DNA of 63,363 bases from an uncultured Coriobacteriaceae bacterium (lineage in GTDB: Bacteria > Actinomycetota > Coriobacteriia > Coriobacteriales > Atopobiaceae): NCBI GenBank assembly GCA_902780305.1, contig CACZFB010000010.1, positions 1-63,363 on the forward strand, read 5' to 3'. Below are positions 12,201-18,600 of the stretch, one piece after another. The number at the start of each line of letters is the position of its first letter. The first letter of the stretch is position 1. Made by a program: the position numbers and the translations under genes. A model generated the notes under the pieces. It made no database searches and was not told the DNA's origin. It saw only the letters and a list, made by a program, of their open reading frames with translations.

Positions 12201-12563
12201 GATCATCCCTACGCTGGCGGTATCCAGTATCGTACGCACGTACAACGGGTCGGCTGGCAAGGCTGGCGCAAGGACGGCGCGATGGCTGGCACCAAGGGCA
12301 AGTCTTTGCGCCTGGAGGCCATCGAGATCAAACTCTATGGCGAGCTGGCCAATCACTACGACGTGTACTACCGCGTCCACTGCCAGCGCTTCGGCTGGAT
12401 GGGCTGGGCCAAGAACGGTGAGCGCTCCGGCTCGGCGGGCTACAGCCGTCGCCTCGAGGGCATTCAGGTCGTGCTGGTAAAGAAGGGCGATCCCGCCCCA
12501 CCGGTGGCGTTCAAGGGTGTTACCCAGCGCTACTCCGTGCCGTTTAGGCAAAAGGGCAAGTAG
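246..12563 (+). CDS. Giant secreted beta-helix/lipase-like protein with ChW repeats
   Basis: Exported surface protein of about 4,105 residues. ATG 246 is preferred because GGAG at 236-239 precedes it by six bases; an in-frame TTG at 234 overlaps that Shine-Dalgarno. Order: signal peptide (1-34, ends AFA); right-handed beta-helix repeats with recurring GGGVYL turns (about 150-390); lipase-like alpha/beta-hydrolase domain with nucleophile elbow GYSRAG (Ser ~689), followed by KADLVPLVG, a plausible Asp site, and a later candidate His in THHYPE; four ~450-residue tandem repeats resembling InlB/MucBP-type bacterial repeats (about 1500-3340); Ig-like domains; three ChW (clostridial hydrophobic W) repeats (about 3945-4078); short basic tail ending FRQKGK. 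No LPXTG motif. It is the only gene of its transcript and ends in a palindrome-rich convergent junction. A role in adhesion or ester hydrolysis at the surface is inferred; the substrate is unknown. Confidence 0.9.
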   Translation: MKPHALNRSRIRCLGVFLAVLLVALAAWAKPAFADAKGKLMVGSTGGYRSFTSVAELNTMLKKGGSQFTDIIMDGDWNDSTGLVIPKGRTMKLKMNNHKYDMGLSKGKSGGCNIKLEANARLNVYGGTGKSGHTFYFFSSNGKRSGVANTPTAGLLCGGWNTAGAGGVYLMENAKLVLDNVTIGGCRAERSGGSDGYGGGICAWQDAVSVEMHNSRIMGCYADKQGGGVYADNVRFVLEMNGNSDISQCVAGDDGGGVYLNSKKSAINGDESKKAAIENNRSFGHGGGVYLNSSSQSVGNMVVRGNYCDKDGGGIYSNSSDNSFSSLTIQNNTAGKSGGGIYLCGSQNTIGSCTITNNKVSSGQMKNGGGVYIDKDYMTVTGKSVIKGNNSGDLVIGSSTRVQCDLVKGAEVGLHVLDLGATRKLSRDKFPVPNCAQYIRLASGAHHMSFKASDHSMWIVSNSINSTADPGTPVTQPQATTVISSEQAAPTTAGVRYLNYPVIRGYVRYPSVTDGTVDLATPFYYSDGYFMTNPNDYNAHLATASMCMAMSGFYLNAGDTDQPDGYVNKHASARQFMSDIGCDDKDIYVNDFNVQKPGTSTIGVTIAHKHLTDVSGQKVMEILVPIAVRGAGYEAEWASNVTLGKNKDTEAQGFADAANKVEAEVVRYLKDHGLDKQMNNVRFWIAGYSRAGATSNLTAKRLIERYSNTGAKVFAYTLEAPQGGADAARRLDESRYNCIHNCVNKADLVPLVGPTMMGFRRYGVDHYVPGSAAGAPKSTKESAMRSGSSYGSPSDKGTGIGWGGDVNLWVQNTSDNNAYLTANGNYQTQRSLMIKQLAAVDPTIIFDDFHGLADINYLSDDKIQYKNNGKSVEEAKFVKDFMEAVQHWGVGNRWTYSNGINGAMPLESAMQDVVSVAFGLTSKDAAKFGGRAGLILNQYDKTWGPGKSLWRVYKSAIGKWHNKDASEKQEYIDDFMTKFKKTGALDHLSSAQRSQIEKKLPRFFDLALLVISGDYKNEVYDSGKTVMMGTFAANAGRIMTHHYPEINLAWLRSYDNYYANDTAAYRISTPSSTMAPVALAGGSALQPNEVNIVPSGVEKIELDVPEVKGEAIYYKLEKKVGNAFYRVSRKTCANGFDINRNGVDLNLSGARNGDTYQLTLYAMSYGAKSAQSTYQFKYQGRKHEVVVKDDRGKEYARYQWGEGVEKTFRGDDDLEGSLRSWKVYRIQGGNRADVTKEVIPNPERFKTTILMPIADGKTWAADYKLEIVPEVNGSNEATVLLETPMPDQLNDNLQTESTIKWYKHSSYSPGERIKSTWSLESAVQNDGGGSNGKKLYTLTYKGTITLDKALLDKLPANANGDMRFAYYYSGMHRGLVYTQHFFFPNDYKIVSGTPSANIFGKDSLTLEVQLEVQSDKKPTTLKELTIKQVSALDETKVLATKKVMVTIKSADGSFSVDTIPIPGAVLTQWKAGTGTELGNAAGQTPTAGQFKFTAAGSGCEVIACYQPAITELNAFVAYPVGDQKLATTATVTGKLGLSDQMREAFGLASNIVTLDVDSVTWNPAGAKGKAEFGKSYQVTVKVKGRAEGINYVLPWNTMKVTGTTRQHPEGDATEVPTTVNAAQNSVTLELGAPEARKHNVTVKQVRVGDSYNEVWQEGETYTITAGTPLVNRYFSGWVVKDAHGSVVTKAVLGEGNAAKPVLNVTLPAGTGDAGNHLPADYSLTIEAMADLKVPKDSIKLIIPTLLKGLPDSATLTYKRMDLPVAQQAKAKSLPITWSSKREVETTNGTSTYTYEGSVKLDTQEMQALGIYELPSEQDCLQFSDGPEVEVVSFARLYDPDGDKSDKMVFKIKTTVKDDPEAVTRYAIAVQPYDARDTNKALTVGSTTIAAEGIDMTDEHVVVTAPSIPGATFAGWAIPEDAKIAFAEDGPHTDAVEEFLITDVDAEDGDTYALKALYKPQVTTAEIAIGKPIAQNELDGQPSVSVTVAEAAKEPFGIEQSTFELGNAYAAWQPQHTTADYNTTYRADVQLGKLLSDNNYALASNATVTGKEVWYQGDEEQRADVQTTYSKDDGIASLHFVRTDARQHVVTTNDVDELEEVVEHTWDEGTTHVLTANVDDAYRKFEGWTVTVDNNELDEAARAKVLAALGLTEDALKQPSIEFTLPAGNEENGLGADYSLQLMGRYVERANTLSVPIELPTESDAKSVTLTWNYDGQEKTYKAEDLQWDVTIEDIDPNTDHELVHRITIVVPAAQASELKEGVQIVGLPEELSVESKAWGDDESLAITLRYIEPVEAINETKTITVKIYPCIPGQTAYQRLKDPTDSNKQYEIVKTYTVPASEGATFDVVAPDIEGAEFNGWGYAESGDYVLKEKADNQTRVMRLKDVSHSNTNATVEVYARYRPVTQKVSVTLPTPVADQDLATSAAAKAWVSDETAALYDGVTIRYEGTAPNTKEYKIAGEAGKKYLDLGALNVTWFPPSQKALYETEHVAKVDMRQHVRSFGLGFADDLQMEHWSSTNDESASTVVPIPVITDTQAWAYICFNTTGKPIHEVTLCDNVESGEQAYQWEEDSEHVLWAPDMAEKRFDHWTVTLANGTELSDRAKADCGLTSDALTQRKLTIKAPKATFDNGLGTTYALKITANYVDKPNALEVQELVSPASDEVKRTAKLAWNGGNATVDVAWAFEDHTTASGGLVYANTKYLGTMVLDAQTADALQSQVGVTLPDGFTLVNAEGNALVAGSKLPKNEDGSLTVRVSYTTSSKGKHRSTYHTVTVVPIDANTGEQLKGAETKTFTVEGEGLADDEFQLSAPAYDGAAFWGWEIPAGTELNPKNVEKLTYKDGDNDVTIEDAFKLTDDTVGAKSCTLHALYAPVVSSASVSIATPVSGETLATTASATLRVSNNQMFSDLKLSDLATTWTPAPADGKARYDALYQATVELGENQAGRRFVLADDATITAKGTYDEDINAALATEDRTVKAQLSFKRTDKRYHNVKLATDAKTTTGEEPNQNTFPTYQWDEGTVHAMTATDTPNQRFDSWIVMLADGTALSDAAKQALGINGTNALTDPSLKITVPAGTGDGADGNRLAPDYALKITDHFVDKPNQVTVSNLALPTAPNATLDGVATLTWGEATGQSADAYVEWSFSDHTVVADDIVYKNTDYYGTITLDAQTADALQSQVSVTLPTGLTLVDAEGNALTTNTLSKNADDSLTVRVKFNTEEVGEAPLDECRVYIVPVNANNANTQFAGMTTVTVHYNDHYMEVDAPQIEGAKCIGWTIPEEMHGKVKFVIESDASTADNPQATTTDTTELAGDEATLRYVGADPSASQTFTVYARYVPLADSVSISMPQPTAGKAMPGANKVTATATFSDKTATLFGFSDEQKTQTLTVPATGGIVWTPQVKDNKAEYDTGYVADVKLLLPESKQFAVDEDATKLTATLPVATGSTEDPEPLIAFLDASDTSVALIFDPTDEKLEASYLAQPADLYNITYTEDAAVIKEALPPTAELVLTNGECVLIPVTWNNPTCVDADGTVNYGNKWTATGTATLPEGILNPENISLDVHMDAYTALKVIEPDETVEPPYATLDEDVYSTEQVTLLGSYNDDDEIYYSIGMGNNEFVKYEGEPIYLNRSTVDEDNMLVIHAYIAKDGEPISAVAGFFYRLDERVPVPSDDEVVYTGDAWTILAATEDYSVEQIERVDGPGLNEDYGVDTDGDAFAVNVGTYKVTLKIAPKLSWETDELEPYDEFENEPAPDYEDKIVTFTITKAENTVTTTAKTAKQTTTYSPNAASALAANVNVSNAQGAVTYTNASTNAYARNFAVNAKTGAVTVPKGTPAGTYTVVVRATAAGDNSYAAGSSDVSFVVEVKPLPALIVSPIANQTYSGGALMPTPKVTCNGKELREGVDYTLTYANNTQAGTATVTVTGKGAYAGTKPVTSSFRIDEPPCGVSYRTHVQTFGWQKYVNDGDLSGTTGKSKRLEGINIKLNDHPYAGGIQYRTHVQRVGWQGWRKDGAMAGTKGKSLRLEAIEIKLYGELANHYDVYYRVHCQRFGWMGWAKNGERSGSAGYSRRLEGIQVVLVKKGDPAPPVAFKGVTQRYSVPFRQKGK
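4760..10260 (+). repeat. Four tandem ~1.35-kb in-frame repeats inside the giant gene
   Basis: A marker motif (W-x-E-G/D followed by a buried RF/KF-x-x-W pair) recurs with its Trp codon at 5208, 6558, 7950 and 9297, that is every 449-464 codons. Each unit also has a downstream PAGT/DYxL segment and a stretch of the type LYxPxVxxAxxxIxxP. The last two units share a long identical nucleotide block (ACGCCCAGACGGCCGACGCG at about 8373 and 9750, 1,377 bases apart), indicating recent duplication or conversion. Confidence 0.8.
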
Positions 12564-12591
12564 GCTGAGGGATTTATCGTAGCGTTGTGCG

Positions 12592-12725
12592 GGGGACACG
12601 CCTCTACAAGGTGTGTCCCCCGCGCGTCGTGGTGCAAAGGGGACAGTCCCCTGGACAAAAGGGACAGTCCCTTGTGTCCAGGGAACTGTCCCTTTTGTCC
12701 AGCGGACTGCTCCTTCGTACCACCC
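12592..12725. terminator. Cluster of nested GGGACAGTCCC hairpins between convergent genes
   Basis: Three inverted repeats lie here: GGGGGACACGCC/GGTGTGTCCCCC (12592-12622); an outer imperfect pair GTGGTGCAAAGG.../...TTCGTACCAC; and an inner near-perfect pair CTGGACAAAAGGGACAGTCC (from 12651) with its complement ending near 12703, differing by one inserted base. The giant gene (stop 12563) and gluQ (stop 12728) converge here, so bidirectional termination is the likely role. The core matches the palindrome at 52134-52187. Confidence 0.6.
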
Positions 12726-12727
12726 GT

Positions 12728-13669
12728 CTACGCCTGGAACACCACAGACTCGCGTGCGCACGCCCGGACGCGCTCCCACGAGAAGCGCTCCACGAGCTGC
12801 TCGGCACGCACCTGCTCGCCCGGTTCGGCCAAGCCTACCGTTGCCGCGAGCCTGCCCAGCAGGCGCTCTGGGCCAGCGTCGTGCGCGCGAATCTCTCCCA
12901 GGTCCAGGTCGCGGTCGCGCTTGGACAGGCGGCGACCATCCGGCGCAACGAGCAGCGGCACGTGCGCATACGTGGGTCGCTCGTAGCCCAACAGCTCCTG
13001 CAGGTAGATTTGTCGCGCCGTGGATCCCAGCAGGTCGTTGCCGCGGACCACCTGGTTTATCCCCATAAGCGCGTCGTCCACCACCACCGCCAGCTGATAC
13101 GCCATCACGCCGTCGCTGCGTCGTACGAGAAAGTCTCCGCAGTCGCATGCGAGCGTTTGCGTATGCGGGCCGCACACCAGGTCGTCGAACGCGATGCGGC
13201 CCGCTGGGTCGTCCTCCTCCGGCACGCGCAGGCGCGTGGCAAAGGGACGCGTGCGTGCGCGTTGCGCCACCTCGTCGGGGGTAAGGCCTCGGCACGTGCC
13301 GGCATACAGCGGCGTGCCATCCGAGGCGTGCGGCGCCGTTGCCGCGTGCAGCTCGGCCCTCGTGCAAAAGCAGGGATAGGTGAGACCGCGCTCCTCCAGC
13401 GTGTGCAGAGCCTGCACATAGACGTCGGCGCGCTCGCTCTGGTAATAGGGACCCTCGTCCCAATCGAGTCCGAGCCACCCAAGGTCGTCCAGCAGCAGCC
13501 GCGTGGCCTCCGGCCGCTGGGCGCGTGGATCGAGGTCCTCTATGCGCAGCACCAGGCGACCGCCGGCGGCGCGCACTCCCAGCCACGCCATGAGCGCGGC
13601 AAACACGTTGCCCGCATGCATGCGACCCGATGGCGTGGGCGCAAATCGACCCACCACGTTATGCTCCAC
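12728..13669 (-). CDS. gluQ: Glutamyl-Q tRNA(Asp) synthetase
   Basis: Short glutamyl-tRNA synthetase paralogue lacking the anticodon-binding domain. The family activates glutamate and transfers it to queuosine at the wobble base of tRNA(Asp). The class I HIGH-like motif is in APTPSGRMHAGN, the KMSKS counterpart is RLSKRD, and Zn ligands CFC plus Y-x-x-x-C (YAGTC) match the pattern known for this family. About 313 residues. The start is set at GTG 13669 because AGGAGG (about 13676-13681) sits six bases upstream; a longer reading from GTG 13696 would encode that Shine-Dalgarno inside the gene. It lies just downstream of the diguanylate cyclase gene on the same strand and may be co-transcribed. 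Confidence 0.9.
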   Translation of the reverse strand: MEHNVVGRFAPTPSGRMHAGNVFAALMAWLGVRAAGGRLVLRIEDLDPRAQRPEATRLLLDDLGWLGLDWDEGPYYQSERADVYVQALHTLEERGLTYPCFCTRAELHAATAPHASDGTPLYAGTCRGLTPDEVAQRARTRPFATRLRVPEEDDPAGRIAFDDLVCGPHTQTLACDCGDFLVRRSDGVMAYQLAVVVDDALMGINQVVRGNDLLGSTARQIYLQELLGYERPTYAHVPLLVAPDGRRLSKRDRDLDLGEIRAHDAGPERLLGRLAATVGLAEPGEQVRAEQLVERFSWERVRACARESVVFQA

Positions 13670-13727
13670 GACCTGCCTCCTCGCCGCACCGAACACAGGT
13701 GCCTTGCCTTTGTTCTGACGCCGCGCT

Positions 13728-15440
13728 TTAGTCCACGCGCTCGGCTTTCATGGCACGCTTGTTGGCGTACATGCGCTCGTCGGCGAGCTTTTGTGCGGCG
13801 TGCAGGGTGTGCGGCTCCGCCTCGCTCACGTGGGCGGTGCCAATCGCCACGCTCAGCGTAACGTCGCCCACCGGTGTCGCGCTCTGCTCGTCGAGAGAGA
13901 CCTCAAACAGATGCGTGCAGCCCTCCAGCCGCTCGTCCAGATCGTCTCCGGCAATAATCACGGTAAACTCGTCGCCGCCCGTCCTATAGCACGTACCCTC
14001 GATACCAAACGAGCGCTGGATCGTGTTTGCGGCGTGCTTAAGATAGCGGTCGCCCGCCGCGTGGCCATACGTGTCGTTTACCTTCTTAAGAAAGTTGACG
14101 TCCAGCTGGCAAACGATGGCGTCATTAAGCGTGCCGTCCGTCAGTGCCGCCTCCACCTCGTCGCGCATAATCTTCCACGCGGTAGTGTTGCCCATGTTGG
14201 TGAGCGCGTCGGTGTAGGCAATCAGCTCGATCTTGTCGGCGTAGGCGGCGCGGTCGATGTAGGTAACGCTCTTGCCCGCCGCCTCGACGGCAAGCATTGC
14301 CGAGAACACAAACAGACCGTGTCGCGCGAAGAAGGCCGAGTCCGAGACGCCGTGCTTGGAGAAGGTGAACACAACGAAGTCGGCCACAGCACACAGCATA
14401 AAGATGAGAAAACCAAGCAGGGCAAAGTTATGAGATACCAACGCGGCGCGGATGTCGGTGCGGACGCTCTCGCGTACGGCAGCCACGACCTCGATGGCCA
14501 CTATGGCTGCGCACGACAGGAGCTGCGCGTGCGTAATGGGCAGCGTTGCGTGCATGTCGGCGCCAAACACGAGGAACAGGATTGCCGTAAGCACGATGCA
14601 GCCCGTGGCAATGACGCGTGCGGCCAGGTTGTAGCGCCGCCAGTTTCGCGGGTGGACCAACGAGCTGGCAAAGCACACGATGGGGTAGGGAACGAACAGC
14701 AGGGACATGTACTCCAAGGCGCCGAGGAGTGCCCCAGCACCGCTGATGAGCTGTAGCACCTCGGTGACCATGCACGACCAGATGCCCATGAGGATGATGG
14801 CCGACCCCAAGGCGAGCAGGTCCGACTCGCTGTGGTCGATTTCGCGCAGCACGATGTCGAGCCCGATTATGGCGAAGCCAATAAAAATAGTGATAAGACT
14901 CTCTGCGAGCACGAACCCGTGTGAGCGCACGTATTCCTGCATGAAGGCGCTTGTCTCGGTAATGCACACATCCAGGAGGCGGGGAGCGATATTGCCATAG
15001 ACGGGACGTAGCTCCAGGCGCGCCATCTTCCCGGCGTCCTCGGGCGTAAGCGGCGCATAGTTAAAGTGCGTCGCGTAGAGGTTGTCGGTCGGTGAGCGCT
15101 CGGGGTCGAAGGCGTACACCTCCTCGTCGTCGTAGAAGAGGTGCAGCATAAGGTTTTCGCTCTCGAAGATGAAGTCCGCCTGCGCTGGAATGTTGTTGGG
15201 CAGGCGCCTAAAGATGGTGGTGCCGCCATCGGAGAAGTCGGGGAGCGACCTGAGGTCGTCCAGGAAAACGGGCGTGCCGTCGGCGGTGGTCCAGCCCTCG
15301 TCGAGTGAGAGGTCCTGGACGGTCTTCGGGTTGGGGACGCCCAGCAAGTAGGGGTGTGCCGTCAGGTAGGCCACGCACACGACAAGTGCCGCAAAAAACG
15401 CCAGGGCAATGCTTATGCGCGAGCGTGCGGGCACCTTCAT
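13728..15440 (-). CDS. Membrane-bound GGDEF diguanylate cyclase
   Basis: 570 residues. One N-terminal membrane helix (about 11-31) is followed by an extracytoplasmic region of about 150 residues, then a block of seven or so hydrophobic helices (about 180-395), then a C-terminal GGDEF domain with an intact catalytic signature YRTGGDEF (GGDEF at 488-492). Known family activity is synthesis of cyclic di-GMP from two GTP. The RxxD inhibitory site normally found five residues before GGDEF is absent, so product feedback is probably lacking. The architecture resembles 7TM-type sensor cyclases; the ligand is unknown. No EAL domain is present here. Confidence 0.9.
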   Translation of the reverse strand: MKVPARSRISIALAFFAALVVCVAYLTAHPYLLGVPNPKTVQDLSLDEGWTTADGTPVFLDDLRSLPDFSDGGTTIFRRLPNNIPAQADFIFESENLMLHLFYDDEEVYAFDPERSPTDNLYATHFNYAPLTPEDAGKMARLELRPVYGNIAPRLLDVCITETSAFMQEYVRSHGFVLAESLITIFIGFAIIGLDIVLREIDHSESDLLALGSAIILMGIWSCMVTEVLQLISGAGALLGALEYMSLLFVPYPIVCFASSLVHPRNWRRYNLAARVIATGCIVLTAILFLVFGADMHATLPITHAQLLSCAAIVAIEVVAAVRESVRTDIRAALVSHNFALLGFLIFMLCAVADFVVFTFSKHGVSDSAFFARHGLFVFSAMLAVEAAGKSVTYIDRAAYADKIELIAYTDALTNMGNTTAWKIMRDEVEAALTDGTLNDAIVCQLDVNFLKKVNDTYGHAAGDRYLKHAANTIQRSFGIEGTCYRTGGDEFTVIIAGDDLDERLEGCTHLFEVSLDEQSATPVGDVTLSVAIGTAHVSEAEPHTLHAAQKLADERMYANKRAMKAERVD

Positions 15441-15490
15441 GCGACCTCCCTCCGTGTGTGAACGCCTCTATTTTAATCCAATATGTTGGC

Positions 15491-15523
15491 GCCTATCAAA
15501 GGGGGTAACCCCCATTGATAGGC
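15491..15523. repeat. Dispersed GGGGGTAACCCCC palindrome, copy 2 (complete)
   Basis: GCCTATCAAAGGGGG, then TAA, then CCCCCATTGATAGGC: 15-base arms with one mismatch and a 3-base centre. It sits in the divergent gap between the cyclase gene (start 15440) and nifJ (start 15652), so it is not in a usual terminator position. Confidence 0.75.
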
Positions 15524-15651
15524 GTCGCAATATGGTCTCTTATTCGTATATCGAGAAGCGGCTCTAAAAAGCCTTGGAATGCGCTATCATCGACTATGTG
15601 TGAGTATTGGCCGCGCAAGGGAGCGCGGACAAGGTTACAGAAGGAGAGGAC

Positions 15652-18600
15652 ATGGCGAGAAAATTTAAGTCCATGGACGGTAACAACGCGGCGGCGTGGG
15701 TGTCGTATGCGTTTACCGAGGTGGCGGGTATTTACCCGATCACGCCGTCCAGCCCCATGGCCGACTACGTCGACCAGTGGGCAGCCAAGGGCCAGAAGAA
15801 CATCTTTGGCACGCCCGTTAAGGTCGTGGAGATGGAGTCGGAGGCCGGCGCCGCAGGCACCGTGCACGGCTCGCTTGGCACCGGCGCCCTGACCACCACC
15901 TACACGGCGTCGCAGGGCCTGCTGCTTATGATCCCCAACATGTACAAGATCGCGGGCGAGCAGCTCCCCGGCGTGTTCCACGTGTCCGCACGTACCGTGG
16001 CCAGCCACGCGCTCAACATCTTTGGCGATCACTCCGACGTTATGGCCTGCCGTCAGACCGGCTTCGCCATGCTCGCCGAGACCAACGTGCAGGAGGTCAT
16101 GGACCTCGGTGCCGTCGCGCACCTCGCCGCCATCAAGGGCCGCACGCCGTTCCTCAACTTCTTCGACGGCTTCCGCACCTCTCACGAGATCCAGAAGGTT
16201 GCCATCTGGGACTACGATGACCTCAAGGACATGGTGGACATGGACGCCGTGCAGGCGTTCCGCGACCACGCGCTCAACCCCGAGCATCCCAGCGCGCGCG
16301 GCAGCCACGAGAACGGCGACATCTTCTTCCAGCACCGCGAGGCCTGCAACAGCACCTACGACGCGCTTCCCGCGGTCGTCGAGGACTACATGAACCAGGT
16401 CAACGCCAAGCTGGGCACCAACTATCACCTGTTCGACTACTACGGCGCTCCCGACGCCGACCGCGTGGTCGTGTGCATGGGCTCGTTCTGCGACGTGCTC
16501 GAGGAGGTCATCGACTACCTCAACGCCCAGGGCGAGAAGGTTGGCCTGGTCAAGGTTCGCCTGTATCGTCCGTGGTCGGTGGAGCACTTTATTGCCGCGC
16601 TGCCCAAGACGGTTAAGTCCATTGCCGTTATGGACCGCACCAAGGAGCCCGGCTCCATTGGCGAGCCCCTGTACCAGGACGTCGTTACCTCGCTGTTCGA
16701 GGGCGGCGTAGAGGGCGTCAAGGTTATTGGCGGCCGCTATGGTCTCGGCTCCAAGGACACGCCTCCCGCGAGTGCCTTCGCCATCTACGACGAGCTCAAG
16801 AAGCCCGAGCCCAAGCGCGAGTTCGTGGTGGGCATCGTGGACGACGTCACGGGCCTCTCGCTGGACGAGCCCTCCGACGCGCCGAACACGGCCGACCCCT
16901 CCACCATCGAGTGCAAGTTCTGGGGCATCGGTGGCGACGGCACCGTGGGCGCCAACAAGAACTCGATCAAGATCATTGGCGACCACACCGACAAGTACAT
17001 CCAGGCGTACTTCCAGTACGACTCCAAGAAGACCGGCGGCGTCACCGTCAGCCACCTGCGCTTTGGCGACAGCCCCATCCGCTCGCCGTACTACGTGAAC
17101 AAGGCCGACTTCGTGGCCTGCCACAACCCCAGCTACATCGTTAAGGGCTTCAAGATGGTCCGCGACGTCAAGCCTGGCGGCACCTTCCTCATCAACTGCC
17201 AGTGGGACATCGACGAGCTCGACCGTCACCTCAACGCCGAGGCCAAGCGCTACATCGCCAACAACGACATCCACGTCGTGCTGATCAACGCCATCGACCT
17301 GGCGCTTGAGGTTGGCATGGGCAAGCGCACCAACACCATCCTTCAGTCCGCGTTCTTCGCGCTGGCCAACGTGCTGCCCGCCGAGGAGGCCATCCAGTAC
17401 ATGAAGGATGCCGCCGAGTACTCCTATGCCAAGAAGGGCATGAACATCGTCGAGGCCAACTGGCGCGCCATCGACGCCGGCGCCACCGCCTTCAAGGAGA
17501 TCGAGATCCCCGAGAGCTGGAAGACCGCGACCGACGAGCAGGCCGTCCTCACCCTCGAGGGCCGCGAGGCCATCGTCAAGCAGGTTAAGGAGCTGCTCAA
17601 CCCCATCGACATGATGGACGGCGACTCCCTGCCCGTCTCCGCGTTCAAGGACATCGCCGACGGCCAGTTCGAGCTGGGCGCCTCCGCCTACGAGAAGCGC
17701 GGCGTGGCCGTGTTCGTGCCGCACTGGGACGAGTCCAAGTGCATCGAGTGCAACACCTGCGCCAACGTGTGCCCGCACGCCACGATTCGTCCGTTCGCGC
17801 TCGACGAGGCCGAGCAGGCCGACGCGCCCGAGCAGATGCGCACCAAGCCCATGATGCCGCCCAAGAAGTTCCCCGGCATGAAGTTCACCATGGCCATCAG
17901 CCCGCTCGACTGCATGGGCTGCGGCGTGTGCGCCGGCGTGTGCCCCAAGGGCGCCCTCACCATGGTTGCCCAGGAGGACGAGCACGACCAGCAGGCAGTC
18001 TTCGACTACTGCGTGGCCAACGTCACCGAGAAGGAAGGCGCCGTTGCCGCCAACCTCAAGGGCATCCAGTTCAAGAAGCCGCTGCTTGAGTTCTCCGGCT
18101 CCTGCGCAGGCTGCGCCGAGACCGCCTATGCGCGCCTCGTGACCCAGGTCGCCGGCGAGCGCATGTTTATCTCGAACGCCACCGGCTGCTCCTCCATTTG
18201 GGGCAACCCTGCGGCCACCAGCCCCTACACCACCAACGCCGACGGACACGGCCCCGCGTGGAACAACTCCCTGTTCGAGGACAACGCCGAGCACGGTCTG
18301 GGCATGGCCCTTGGCTACAAGGCCGTTCAGGGCAAGGTTGCCACCGAGCTCAAGGCCTGGGCAGCGACCGACGAGGCCAAGGCTGCCGTCGAGGCTTGGG
18401 AGGCTTCGCTCAACGACGCCGAGGAGTCCAAGAAGACCGCTGCCGCGCTCATCGCGCTGCTCGAGGCCGACGGCTCCGACGCCGCGAAGGCAATCCTGGC
18501 CGACAAGGCATACCTCACCAAGAAGAGCTTCTGGATCTTCGGCGGCGATGGCTGGGCCTACGACATCGGCTTTGGCGGACTCGACCACGTGCTTGCCTCC

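Noticed and set aside
12480..12563. Cell-wall sorting signal (LPXTG plus hydrophobic tail) on the giant protein
   Set aside because: The C-terminus is short and basic (FRQKGK) with no LPXTG or membrane helix; the same holds for the other ChW proteins.
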